A stretch of 64,000 bases of DNA from DASPLX01 sp035627375. GTDB taxonomy: Bacteria > Pseudomonadota > Gammaproteobacteria > Burkholderiales > Burkholderiaceae_D. This document shows, in pieces, positions 52,475-60,948 of this stretch. The stretch spans positions 106,463 to 170,462 of the forward strand of contig DASPLX010000007.1 in the NCBI GenBank assembly GCA_035627375.1, in the 5' to 3' direction. Below the pieces are notes generated by a model. It made no database searches. It was given only the letters and a program-made list of their open reading frames with translations, and was not told the origin of the DNA. Position 1 is the stretch's first letter, and every line of letters starts with the position of its first letter. The position numbers and the translations under genes are program-made.

Positions 52475-52867
52475 CTACATCGTTCCTCCGCGCAGGATGT
52501 CCAGGTGCGTCTTTTCATACGCCTGCTGGCACGGCGCGCAGCGCTCGGCCATCGGCTGGGCCTGCAGGCGCGCATAGGGGATATCGTAGCCGCACTCCAG
52601 GCATTCGCCATAGGTTCCGTGTTCCATGCGCAGCCGCGCCGCCTCGATCGCCCGCAACTCCGTCAGGTCGCGGGTGACCGCGGCATTGCCCAGATCGACC
52701 GACAGATCGGCGAAGGAGGCGTCGCCCGGATCCGGCGCGTGACTGGCGATATCGACGTAGTTGTCTTGCGCGTCCGTTTCGCGATGAATATCGTCGCGCA
52801 ATACGGATTCGCGCCGGTCCAGCAATTCCTGCAGGTGCCGCAATTGCTCGCTCGTCAGATTGGCCAT
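52475..52867 (-). CDS. DksA/TraR-type C4 zinc-finger protein
   Basis: A 130-residue protein of the DksA/TraR class. The N-terminal coiled coil (MANLTSEQLRHLQELLDRRES) leads to a short acidic tip and the C4 zinc finger ECLECGYDIPYARLQAQP plus CAPCQ near residues 92-116. DksA-like proteins bind the RNA polymerase secondary channel and modulate transcription with ppGpp. The coiled-coil tip lacks an obvious DxxDxA pattern, so it may be a DksA paralogue. GAGAGGATG precedes the ATG at 52867. Confidence 0.85.
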   Translation of the reverse strand: MANLTSEQLRHLQELLDRRESVLRDDIHRETDAQDNYVDIASHAPDPGDASFADLSVDLGNAAVTRDLTELRAIEAARLRMEHGTYGECLECGYDIPYARLQAQPMAERCAPCQQAYEKTHLDILRGGTM

Positions 52868-53179
52868 GATGCATCCTCTCATGCAAGATATTTCGTGTTG
52901 CCTGCCGGTCAGCCGCGTGTGCGAAAATCGTGCCCGGCGTGCCTGCGCCCGTTGCCGGCCTCTCCGCTTCAATGTATGTCCGATCGGAGAATTTACGAGC
53001 CCTGCCGACGAATTTTGCGAAAATGGAAAAACTTGTTGGCGTCGCGCAAAAATTCGCCCTCTCTTCTTGAAACCGCAGCCTGATATACACTGCTGCGCAA
53101 CTGGCATAGAATTTCCCGAGCCGGTGCCCGCGCCGCCTGCGCCGCCCGGCCGTGCGACGTACCGACAAGGGGGCTTGCG
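52868..53179. other. Divergent intergenic region
   Basis: A 312-bp spacer between the DksA-like gene and the small winged-helix gene. No gene is seen. A stretch near 53000-53065 is A/T-rich. TTGAAA and TATACA occur near 53068-53090 but only 11 bp apart, too close for a normal promoter. Nothing firm can be said. Confidence 0.4.
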
Positions 53180-53458
53180 ATGAACTGCACGAAGAATCAT
53201 TTCGGCGTACCGCAGTATCCGGAAAACGACGCGCGCCGCCTGTTCGTCCTGCTGGCGGCGATCAATCTGCTCGAGCGCCCGACCGTTTCGGCCATCGCGG
53301 ACTTGACCAGTCTTCCGCGCGAGGCGATCGACATCGGCATGCGGGTTCTGCAACAGCAATACGGTGTCCACCTGATCCGTACGGGCGAGGTCTACCGCAT
53401 CGAATCCTGGGGCGACCTGCTGAAGAAGGAAGGCGTCATGAAACATCTCGGCGCATGA
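53180..53458 (+). CDS. Small winged-helix-like protein
   Basis: A 92-residue protein of unknown function. The middle part (RRLFVLLAAINLLERPTVSAIADLTSLPREAIDIGMRVLQQQYGVHLIRTGEVYRIESW spread over 19-77) has the pattern of a winged helix-turn-helix: helix, recognition helix, then a two-stranded wing. It is therefore probably a DNA-binding protein, but without a sensor domain. The ribosome-binding site is weak. It is divergent from the DksA-like gene. Confidence 0.6.
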   Translation: MNCTKNHFGVPQYPENDARRLFVLLAAINLLERPTVSAIADLTSLPREAIDIGMRVLQQQYGVHLIRTGEVYRIESWGDLLKKEGVMKHLGA

Positions 53459-53616
53459 TGCCGGCGCGGCGCCTTCCTGCCTTTTTCGCAGCGCAGCAGA
53501 TTCCCGCGCTTTTTCCCTCTTAAAAACTTGCGGAACATCAACTCGCGTCCTTCTTCGCGGACTAGGATGAAATACCGGCCGTCATCGATCGGCGGCAGTC
53601 ATCGGGAGAGGACGAC

Positions 53617-53811
53617 ATGACCATGCGAGAAGATGCGCCCATGCCACCCCTTTGCGCGTCCCCGGCCGCCGCGGCCGGCGCCGTCAACGACGCGCTCGAC
53701 AAATTCCTGGTCGCGCCATCGGTATCGAACAGGGTCGCGGCCGTGGTTGCGCTACAGGCATATTTCGCGCAGATCGAACAGCGGGCCGGCCGCGAAGCGG
53801 ACGGCGACTGA
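53617..53811 (+). CDS. Small hypothetical protein, 64 aa
   Basis: A 64-residue ORF with a good ribosome-binding site (GGAGAGG before ATG at 53617). It is Ala-rich, with a probable helix AAGAVNDALDKFLVAPSVSN and a second helix VVALQAYFAQIEQRA. I do not recognise it. Codon use looks normal for this genome. Coding status is likely but not proven. Confidence 0.45.
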   Translation: MTMREDAPMPPLCASPAAAAGAVNDALDKFLVAPSVSNRVAAVVALQAYFAQIEQRAGREADGD

Positions 53812-53956
53812 GCCCTTCCCCGTACCCGCCTTGCTCCGATCCGCGACCGTGCCGCCCCGCCGATCCGTCCGCTTTCATGACAACCGGGATGCGACTTGAA
53901 TAAATCAAAGAAGTTTGCTTTCCTGCCCGTTCCATCAGAACCGATAATCGAGGCCG

Positions 53957-54235
53957 ATGTCTGTGCAGGAAGACCGTCAACCTTCGGCCCATCGGTTCTA
54001 TTTGCCTGTCGTTTCAATCGCCATCATGGATTCTGAGATATCGTTGCCGACATGCACTGACGAAGTCATCGAAGCCCTTGTTCACGCCTCTTGCGGAGAT
54101 ACCGCTTCCGCGCACGAAAAATACGTTTACCGCGAATCACTGCGCAATCTCGTGCGGCTTGCCAAAGCGGAACAGCGCAACGGCGTGGATCTCGCCTCAG
54201 GTTTTTCCCTGCTCATGGCGGGCGTTCTGCATTGA
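53957..54235 (+). CDS. Small hypothetical protein, 92 aa
   Basis: An ORF of 92 residues. An internal ATG at 54026 would leave 69 residues starting MDSEISLPTCTDEVIEAL. The rest is helical and mildly acidic (HASCGDTASAHEKYVYRES, LVRLAKAEQRNGVDL). No domain is recognised. The ribosome-binding site is poor at both starts. It is listed because the stretch would otherwise be empty and composition looks coding-like. Confidence 0.4.
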   Translation: MSVQEDRQPSAHRFYLPVVSIAIMDSEISLPTCTDEVIEALVHASCGDTASAHEKYVYRESLRNLVRLAKAEQRNGVDLASGFSLLMAGVLH

Positions 54236-54298
54236 CCCTCTTGGCCTTCTCCATCGCGGAAGGTCGAACGCAAGCGGTGCATCATCTACGGAAAGCCG

Positions 54299-54802
54299 TC
54301 ATGCCTCCGGCGGCAGACCGAGATTGACGCGCATGTCGTTCTTCGCCGCGTGCAACTCTTCGCCCAACGCCGTCAGGTCGATGCCCGACACGAGCGCTTT
54401 CGGAAACATCACTCTCTCCTCCTCCTCGACATGACCTTCGATGGCCTCGGCCAGTTGCGTCAATTTCGAGACGAACGCCGCATGAGTCGGGTCGATTTCG
54501 CCGATATGGCGTATCAGGCGCTTGGCTTCCTTGTGCTCGGTCTCGGCCTTCTTCATCAGTTCGTCGCCGCCGATCTTCTCGCGCACGGCGCGATAGAAGA
54601 TCGCTTCCTCCACCTCCATGTGGATCAGCAGCTCGCCGCACACCTTGCGCGCGATCTCGAACTTCTCTTCCGGGCTGCCGCTGTCCTTGATGCGCTCGAA
54701 CTCGCGAAACCAGGCTTGCGCCTTGCGGTGATCCTGGGTGAGCAAACCGATGGCATCGCGCGTCATGTGCGGCTTGGTTTCGCTGGCTTGTTCATTCGTC
54801 AT
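54299..54802 (-). CDS. Haemerythrin-like domain protein
   Basis: A 167-residue cytoplasmic protein with a four-helix haemerythrin/HHE fold. Candidate di-iron ligands are in QDHRKAQAWF, HMEVEEAIFY, EHKEAKRLIRH and HVEEEERVMFP, in the expected order and spacing. Such proteins bind O2 or sense/repair after nitrosative and oxidative stress. AGAGG lies 9 nt before the ATG at 54802; an ATG 8 codons upstream is possible. No clear partner gene. About 265 bp without genes separate it from the tRNA. Confidence 0.85.
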   Translation of the reverse strand: MTNEQASETKPHMTRDAIGLLTQDHRKAQAWFREFERIKDSGSPEEKFEIARKVCGELLIHMEVEEAIFYRAVREKIGGDELMKKAETEHKEAKRLIRHIGEIDPTHAAFVSKLTQLAEAIEGHVEEEERVMFPKALVSGIDLTALGEELHAAKNDMRVNLGLPPEA

Positions 54803-55067
54803 CGCGTTATTCCTCTTTACGGACATGGGGTTGGACACATGTCTGCTTACGCTACGCGAAAGAGCGATCCTGTTCTTGCGCTGGCTCAGACGGATGAATC
54901 CCGGATTCTTGCTCCGTGCAAGAGCCTGTTCGGCATCTTTTCGACAGGCGTCGGAAAGACACCGAACAATGGCTCCAAGTATTGGAGCAATGAAGAGTCG
55001 GGCGACGGGAAAATCGAGCGGGGAGACATCGTATCCCATGCAAAAAAACGCACGAACACGATCGAAG

Positions 55068-55157
55068 TGGCGGAAGGTGTGAGATTCGAACTCACGGAGG
55101 ACTCGCATCCTCGCCGGTTTTCAAGACCGGTGCATTCAACCGCTCTGCCAACCTTCC
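55068..55157 (-). tRNA. tRNA-Ser (UGA anticodon)
   Basis: On the minus strand the acceptor GGAAGGT pairs with ACCTTCC. The anticodon stem ACCGG/CCGGT encloses the loop CTTGAAA, giving anticodon UGA. The long variable arm typical of tRNA-Ser follows, and the T-loop GTTCGAATC is standard. The discriminator is G, and CCA is encoded (55068-55070). Length is 90 nt including CCA. Confidence 0.95.
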
Positions 55158-55244
55158 GGGAGGGGCAATTATACCGGACTTGCCGCGGTTTTCCGTCCGG
55201 CGGCAAAAACCGGAGCGTTCCGGCCTCGCGAATCATGAAACGCC

Positions 55245-56501
55245 CTATCCGGCCAGGAACATCTGCTGCAGATCGTTCAGGAAACGGCGCCCCAGTTCCG
55301 TCGGCCGGATGAGCTTGTGATCGCGGTACAGCAACCCCTTGCCCTCCGCCGCATTCAACGCCTTCTCGATCGCGGTGATCGCAAGGCCGGTGCGCTCCGC
55401 GAACAGATTGGCTTCGACGCCGTCGATCAGGCGCAAGGCGTTGAGCATGAATTCGAAACCGAGCTCGTCGCGCCCGACCTCGAACTCTTCCTGCACCGGA
55501 TTGCCGGCCCGGACCTGCTCCATGTAGGCGGCAGGTTGCTTATAGCGCGCCTGCCGCACGATGCGGTGCGGGAACGACAGCTTGGAATGCGCGCCGGCGC
55601 CGATGCCGAGATAATCGCCGAATTGCCAATAGTTGAGATTGTGGCGCGCCTGCCTGCCGGGCCGGGCATAGGCGGACACCTCATAATGCCGGTAGCCAGC
55701 CGCGGCCGTTTCCCGCTCGACCATGTCTTGCATTTCGGCGCTCGCGTCGTCGTCGGGAACGGCCGGCGGAAACTTGGCGAAATAGGTGTTGGGCTCAAGC
55801 GTCAGGTGATACAGCGAAAGATGCGGCGGCGCGAACCCGATCGCCGTCCGCACGTCGGCGCACGCTTCCTCGAGCGTCTGGTCCGGCAGCGCGTACATCA
55901 GGTCGAGGTTGAAGTTCTCGAAGGTCCGCTGCGCGATCTCGACCGCGCGGCGCGCCTCGTCGCCGTCGTGTATCCGGCCCAGTGCTTGCAAATGCCGCGG
56001 ATCGAAGCTTTGAATGCCGATCGACAGGCGATTGATGCCGCTGTCGCGATAGGCCTTGAATTTCTCCGCCTCGAAGGTGCCGGGATTCGCCTCCATCGTG
56101 ATCTCCGCCGCGCCGTCGAGCGGCAGCAGCGTGCGGATGTCGGACAGCAAGCGGTCCAGGCCTGCCGCAGACATCAGGCTCGGCGTGCCGCCGCCGATGA
56201 AGATCGTATGGATTTTCCGTCCCCAGATCAGCGGCAGCGCATTTTCGAGATCGGTGCGCAACGCCGCCAGGTATTCGTCCTCCGGAAATCCCGACGCCGC
56301 GCCGCCCTTGCCGCGCACTTCATGCGAATTGAAATCGCAATACGGACACTTGCGCACGCACCACGGAAAATGCACGTAGAGCGACAAGGGCGGCAAGGCG
56401 CCGAGGTTCAAGGCGCCCGGCTTCAGGAACGCGGCGGCCGCCTCGGCCGGCGTCGAGGAACTTGAGCGGGAAGGGCCGGCGGCCGGCTTGATGGGAATCA
56501 T
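55245..56501 (-). CDS. hemW: Radical SAM haem chaperone HemW (HemN-like)
   Basis: A 418-residue radical SAM protein. The cluster motif is C48-x3-C52-x2-C55 in PWCVRKCPYCDFNSHE. The CDFNSH continuation is characteristic of HemW rather than true HemN coproporphyrinogen dehydrogenase. Further conserved blocks are TIFIGGGTPSLMSAAGL, ITMEANPGTFE and LSIGIQSFDPRHL. The C-terminal HemN-C domain ends the protein. HemW delivers haem to respiratory proteins. It lies just downstream of rdgB on the same strand. Confidence 0.93.
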   Translation of the reverse strand: MIPIKPAAGPSRSSSSTPAEAAAAFLKPGALNLGALPPLSLYVHFPWCVRKCPYCDFNSHEVRGKGGAASGFPEDEYLAALRTDLENALPLIWGRKIHTIFIGGGTPSLMSAAGLDRLLSDIRTLLPLDGAAEITMEANPGTFEAEKFKAYRDSGINRLSIGIQSFDPRHLQALGRIHDGDEARRAVEIAQRTFENFNLDLMYALPDQTLEEACADVRTAIGFAPPHLSLYHLTLEPNTYFAKFPPAVPDDDASAEMQDMVERETAAAGYRHYEVSAYARPGRQARHNLNYWQFGDYLGIGAGAHSKLSFPHRIVRQARYKQPAAYMEQVRAGNPVQEEFEVGRDELGFEFMLNALRLIDGVEANLFAERTGLAITAIEKALNAAEGKGLLYRDHKLIRPTELGRRFLNDLQQMFLAG

Positions 56502-56555
56502 GGCGATATCGAAACAGAAAAACTTGGCGCCCTGCCCGGGCTTTCGCGGACCCGA

Positions 56556-57146
56556 CTAACGCACCTGCAGCTTGCGGACCAGCTCGCGCAACGCCTGGCC
56601 GCGATGCGACAAGCGGTTCTTTTCCTCGGCTGGGAGCTCGGCCACCGTCTTGCCCAGCGCCGGCACCAGGAAATGCGGATCGTAGCCGAAACCGCCGGCG
56701 CCGCTGGGATGCGCGATGATCTCGCCGTCCCAGCGCCCTTCCGCGATCAGCGGCTGCGGATCGTCGGCATGACGCACGAACACCAGAACGCAGTAGTAAT
56801 AAGCCGACTTGTCGGCATGCGCGGCCAGTTCCGCCACCAGTTTCTCGTTGTTGCGCGCATCCGATTTCGGTTCGCCCGCGTAACGCGCGGAAAGAACGCC
56901 GGGCGCGCCGCCGAGCGCGTTGACGCAAATGCCGGAGTCGTCGGCCAGCGCCGGCAGGCCGGTCAGCGCCGCCGCGTGGCGCGCCTTGGCCAGGGCGTTC
57001 TCGACGAAGGTGGGATGCGGCTCTTCCGCTTCCGGCACCTGGAATTCGCGCTGCGGCCGGATATCGAATCCGAGCGGCGCCAGCAGCTCGCCGAATTCGC
57101 GCAGCTTGCCGGCATTGTTGGAAGCGAGAACGAGCGTACTCATCAT
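56556..57146 (-). CDS. rdgB: XTP/dITP diphosphatase RdgB (HAM1 family)
   Basis: Hydrolyses non-canonical purine NTPs (XTP, ITP, dITP), preventing their use in nucleic acid synthesis. The 196-residue protein starts MMSTLVLASNNAGKLREFGEL, the P-loop-like HAM1 start, and contains the Mg/substrate motif ALADDSGICVNALGG, then GFGYDPHFLVPALGKT and the final NRLSHRGQALREL. Its start overlaps the rph stop codon by a few bases (57143-57146), so the two are coupled. Confidence 0.96.
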   Translation of the reverse strand: MMSTLVLASNNAGKLREFGELLAPLGFDIRPQREFQVPEAEEPHPTFVENALAKARHAAALTGLPALADDSGICVNALGGAPGVLSARYAGEPKSDARNNEKLVAELAAHADKSAYYYCVLVFVRHADDPQPLIAEGRWDGEIIAHPSGAGGFGYDPHFLVPALGKTVAELPAEEKNRLSHRGQALRELVRKLQVR

Positions 57147-57874
57147 GCCAGTCCGAGGGATTGCTTCTGCAACATGATCAATTCGGCGATGCCTTGCTGC
57201 GCCAGATCGAGCAGGCGATTCATGGTCGGCCGGTCGAAGGCCGCGCCTTCCGCGGTGCCCTGCACTTCGACGAAATGGCCGGCATCGGTCATCACTACAT
57301 TCATGTCGGTGTCGCAGTCGGAATCTTCAAGATAATCGAGGTCGAGCAGCGGCATGCCGCGATAGACGCCGACGGAGGTCGCGGCGACGAAATGCTTGAC
57401 CGGAACAGCCGCGATCGCTCCCTGCTGCGCCAGCCTGGAGAAGGCATCGTAGGCGGCGACCATGGCGCCCGTGATCGAGGCGGTGCGCGTGCCGCCGTCG
57501 GCCTGGATCACGTCGCAATCGATCTGCAGCGTCCGCTCACCGAACGCGGCCAGGTCGAAGGCCGCACGCAGCGAACGGCCGATCAGGCGCTGGATCTCCT
57601 GGGTGCGGCCCGTTTGTTTGCCCTTGGCGGCTTCGCGATCCATGCGCGAGTGCGTCGAACGCGGCAGCATGCCGTATTCGGCGGTGAGCCAGCCCTGCCC
57701 CTTGCCCTTGAGGAAAGGCGGGACTTTCTCGTCGATGCTCGCCGTGCAGATCACGCGCGTGTCGCCGCATTCGATCAACACCGAACCTTCGGCGTGGCGG
57801 GTGTAGTGCCGTTGGATGCGGATCGGACGCAACGCATCGGCGCCGCGTCCGCTGGGACGGTTTTCGGACTGCAT
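57143..57874 (-). CDS. rph: Ribonuclease PH
   Basis: A phosphorolytic 3'-5' exoribonuclease that trims tRNA 3' ends. The 243-residue protein begins at ATG 57874, preceded by AAAGG; a TTG 5 codons upstream is in frame but has no ribosome-binding site. Conserved blocks are RHAEGSVLIECGDTRVIC, LTAEYGMLPRSTHSR, GRTQEIQRLIGRSLRA, LQIDCDVIQADGGTRTASI and LDLDYLEDSDCDTDMNVVM with the catalytic acidic residues. It overlaps rdgB and lies downstream of the PP2C gene. Confidence 0.96.
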   Translation of the reverse strand: MQSENRPSGRGADALRPIRIQRHYTRHAEGSVLIECGDTRVICTASIDEKVPPFLKGKGQGWLTAEYGMLPRSTHSRMDREAAKGKQTGRTQEIQRLIGRSLRAAFDLAAFGERTLQIDCDVIQADGGTRTASITGAMVAAYDAFSRLAQQGAIAAVPVKHFVAATSVGVYRGMPLLDLDYLEDSDCDTDMNVVMTDAGHFVEVQGTAEGAAFDRPTMNRLLDLAQQGIAELIMLQKQSLGLA

Positions 57875-57885
57875 GGAATTCCTTT

Positions 57886-58815
57886 TCAATTCTTGGAGGT
57901 GATGCGGGAAGTCTTTTCGATCGCCGCGCGGATTTCCTCGATCGCCTTCTCGATCTCGTTCTCGTTGAAAACGTCGACGTTCTCGAGATCGGCGTGGCGC
58001 GGCGCCTGGATCGTCGTCGTGACGCTGCCGATCGGCAAGGTATTGGTCATGACCGTGGAAGAATCGAGCGTGCTGTTGCTCGTCTCCCAGGCCATGGCGA
58101 GCGCGGTGACGTTGTCGCTCGTCTTGCCGGCGATCTGCGTGGCGTCGGCGATCATCTCCGGCACCGCGCGCACGATCGTGTTCTCGTGCAGGCGCCGCGC
58201 CAGCTCATGATCGGGCAGCACCGACCACAAACCGTCCGAACACAACAGCATCACGTCGCCCGCCTGCAGGCTGGCGCGGCGCGAGATCTCGACGATCGGC
58301 ATGTTCGGCGCGCCGAGGCAGTTGAACAGCTTGTTGCGCTCCGGATGCGTATTGCGCTCCGAGGGATCGACCTTGCCTTGCGCGATCAGGGTCTCGATGC
58401 GCGAATGATCGCGCGTGCGGGCCAGGATCTGGCCGTTGCGCATCCAGTACAGGCGGGAATCGCCGCAATGCGCCCAGAAGGCGTTGTTGTGCTGGATGAG
58501 GCAGGCGACGATGGTGGTGCGCGGCGTTTCCGGCAGGTTGTTGAGCGCACGGTAACGATGGATCTCGCGGTGCGCGGCGAAGAAACTTTCCTCAAGAAAG
58601 CGCTCCGGCCGCTTGATATAGGTGTTGGCGTTTTGCTGGAACAGCGCGGCGATCGTCTGCAGCGCGATGGTCGCGGCGCGCTCGCCCTGGATATGGCCGC
58701 CCATGCCGTCGGCCAGCAACAGCAGCAGCGCGTCGCGCGTGAAGCTATAGCCCATGCGGTCCTGGTTGTTCTTGCGGGCGCCGATATGGCTTTCCTGGTA
58801 GACGGAAAATCGCAT
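57886..58815 (-). CDS. PP2C-type Ser/Thr protein phosphatase
   Basis: A 309-residue phosphatase. Metal-binding motifs are GARKNNQDRMGY (motif 1 with NQD), LLADGMGGHIQGE (motif 2), HCGDSRLYWMRNG, LLCSDGLWSVL and SDNVTALAM. The C-terminal 60 residues are a charged tail. The gene lies 11 bp downstream of the Ser/Thr kinase gene, so the two are presumably a reversible phosphorylation pair. The chosen ATG at 58815 begins MRFSVYQESHIGARKNNQD. Confidence 0.92.
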   Translation of the reverse strand: MRFSVYQESHIGARKNNQDRMGYSFTRDALLLLLADGMGGHIQGERAATIALQTIAALFQQNANTYIKRPERFLEESFFAAHREIHRYRALNNLPETPRTTIVACLIQHNNAFWAHCGDSRLYWMRNGQILARTRDHSRIETLIAQGKVDPSERNTHPERNKLFNCLGAPNMPIVEISRRASLQAGDVMLLCSDGLWSVLPDHELARRLHENTIVRAVPEMIADATQIAGKTSDNVTALAMAWETSNSTLDSSTVMTNTLPIGSVTTTIQAPRHADLENVDVFNENEIEKAIEEIRAAIEKTSRITSKN

Positions 58816-58826
58816 GATGTCTGGCC

Positions 58827-59837
58827 CTAGCGTGTGTTTTCCTGGATGGTGGTCGCCGTTTTCGACGCGGCCTTGCCGAAGCCGGAAAACAGGTTGCGCA
58901 GCTTGCGCGCGACGCTGTCGGCCTTGCCGTCGGCCGCCGTTTCGCCGGGCGCGCTCTCGCGCAAGGCCTTTTGCAAGGCGAACACGCTTTGCGGACGCTC
59001 GAGCGGATCGAGGGCCAGGCTCCAGCGGATCATGTTCAGCAGATCGCTCGAATATAGGCTTTCCAGCTTGCTCAAATGGTTGTCCAGCTTGTCGTTGACC
59101 TTGCGCTGATCCGCCGGTTGCGGCGGCGCCCCCACCATGCACGCGAACATCGAGGCGCCGATGCTATAGACATCTGTCCACGGTCCGAGGTTGCCGTTCT
59201 TCAGGTACAGCTCGGGGGCGGCGAAACCCGGCGTATACATCGGATAGAGCTTCGGCAGGTCCGCCTTCAGCGTCTGGCGCGCCGCGCCGAAGTCGAGCAG
59301 GATCGGCGTGCCGTCGACGCGCAGATAGATGTTGGCCGGCTTCAGGTCGAGATGCAGCAACTTGTTGGTATGCACTTCGCGCAAGCCGTTCATCACGTGG
59401 GCGAACATCTTCCTGATGAAACGCTCCGAGATCAGCGGCTTCTCGCCCTTGTCGCGCCGGCGCAGGATATGGTCCTGCAGCGACCGTCCCGACTCGTAAG
59501 CCATCACCATGTAGACGGTTTCGTTGGCGCGGAAGAAATTGAGAACGCTGACCACGTTCGGATGCGCGATGCGCGCCAGCGCGCGGCCTTCCTCGAAGAA
59601 ACACTTCAAGCCGATGCGGAAGGTGTTGAGATTTTCCGCGGCGATCGCCGGCGCCAGTTCTCCGGGTTTGCGCAATACCAGCGAACTCGGCAGATACTCC
59701 TTGATCGCCACGGCATTGCCATCTTCATCGTAGGCGAGATAGACGATACTGAACCCGCCGGAAGCAATCTTCTTTACAATGCGGTATCCGGCGATTTCCA
59801 GACCGTCGGGAAGTGGAGCGTTATTCTGCGCAGCCAT
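58827..59837 (-). CDS. Ser/Thr protein kinase (PknB-like, soluble)
   Basis: A 336-residue kinase. N-lobe: IASGGFSIVYLAYDEDG glycine loop and AVAIKEYL with the ATP-binding Lys. Catalytic loop: LLHLDLKPANIYL, where a Leu replaces the usual Arg of HRD. DFG motif: LLDFGAARQ. Activation segment ends in TPGFAAPELYL. The C-terminal tail after about 290 is charged and has no transmembrane helix, unlike many bacterial PASTA kinases. It is followed by the PP2C gene and is divergent from yicC. Confidence 0.93.
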   Translation of the reverse strand: MAAQNNAPLPDGLEIAGYRIVKKIASGGFSIVYLAYDEDGNAVAIKEYLPSSLVLRKPGELAPAIAAENLNTFRIGLKCFFEEGRALARIAHPNVVSVLNFFRANETVYMVMAYESGRSLQDHILRRRDKGEKPLISERFIRKMFAHVMNGLREVHTNKLLHLDLKPANIYLRVDGTPILLDFGAARQTLKADLPKLYPMYTPGFAAPELYLKNGNLGPWTDVYSIGASMFACMVGAPPQPADQRKVNDKLDNHLSKLESLYSSDLLNMIRWSLALDPLERPQSVFALQKALRESAPGETAADGKADSVARKLRNLFSGFGKAASKTATTIQENTR

Positions 59838-59951
59838 AGGGTTCCAGGAGGTGACAAGCTTGGGGCTTTTACATTATGGCAATGCTGCCCCGTTCCACCC
59901 CGGATTGTGTTGATAAAACGCTGACTTGTAAAGAAGAACGAAGGATAAACC

Positions 59952-60866
59952 GTGACAATCTGCAGCATGACCGGCTATGCGGTCACCACCCGGGAAACAG
60001 CGGCGGGAACGCTGACGATCGAATTGAAAAGCGTCAACTCGCGCTTTCTCGATCTGCAATTCCGCATCAACGACGATTTGCGCGCCCTCGAGCCGATGCT
60101 GCGCGAGGCGATCATGGCGCGCGTGGCGCGCGGCAAGGTCGAATGCAGGGTGAGCTTCGGCCGCAAGGTAGCCACCGGCAGCAGCCATGCGCTCAACCAT
60201 CCGCTGCTGGCTTCGCTCTCCGCCCTGCAAGGCGAAGTCCAGAAACACCTGCCGAACGCGGCGCCGATGAGCGTCAATGAGCTGCTGCGCTGGCCGGGCG
60301 TGATCGAAGAAGCGGAAATCGGCCAGGAGACGCTGCAAGCCGAAACCGCGGCCGCGCTGGCCTCAGCGCTCGACACTTTCGTGCAAAGCCGCGCGCGCGA
60401 AGGCGCCGCGCTGCAAACCATGCTGCTGACGCGCATCGAGGAAATGGAAGCGATTGTGCAACGCATCACCCCACTGATGCCGCAAGTCGTCGCGCAATTC
60501 CAGCAAAAGGCGATCGAGCGCATGCAGGAAGCGTTCGGGCTGGTGCTGACCGAGGGCGCGACCGCCAATGCCTCGATCACGCGCGAAGAAGCGCTCGATC
60601 GCATCCGCCAGGAAGTCACGCTGTACGGCATCCGCATCGACGTCGCGGAAGAACTGACCCGCCTGTCCGCGCATCTCGACGAAACCCGCCACATCCTGAA
60701 GAAAGGCGGCCAGGTCGGCAAGCGTCTCGACTTCATGATGCAGGAATTGAACCGCGAGGCGAACACGCTCGGCTCCAAGGCCGCCATCAAGGAATTGTCC
60801 GATGCGTCGATGACGCTGAAGCTCCTGATCGAACAGATGCGCGAACAGGTGCAAAACCTCGAGTGA
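59952..60866 (+). CDS. yicC: YicC-family endoribonuclease-like protein
   Basis: A 304-residue protein starting at a GTG with SMTGYA six codons in, the conserved family start. A first domain (to about 150) is followed by DUF1732 with QFQQKAIERMQEAF, EEALDRIRQEVTLYGIRIDVAEELTRLSAHLDE and ending FMMQELNREANTLGSKA. Family members have been linked to endonucleolytic RNA cleavage and stress. It is divergent from the kinase gene, and gmk follows. Confidence 0.93.
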   Translation: MTICSMTGYAVTTRETAAGTLTIELKSVNSRFLDLQFRINDDLRALEPMLREAIMARVARGKVECRVSFGRKVATGSSHALNHPLLASLSALQGEVQKHLPNAAPMSVNELLRWPGVIEEAEIGQETLQAETAAALASALDTFVQSRAREGAALQTMLLTRIEEMEAIVQRITPLMPQVVAQFQQKAIERMQEAFGLVLTEGATANASITREEALDRIRQEVTLYGIRIDVAEELTRLSAHLDETRHILKKGGQVGKRLDFMMQELNREANTLGSKAAIKELSDASMTLKLLIEQMREQVQNLE

Positions 60867-60948
60867 GCTGGGCCGTTCGGCGCCGAACGCTTACAATATG
60901 GATTTGCGGCAATATCCTTGCCGCCATTACGCTTTACAAGGGCATTCC

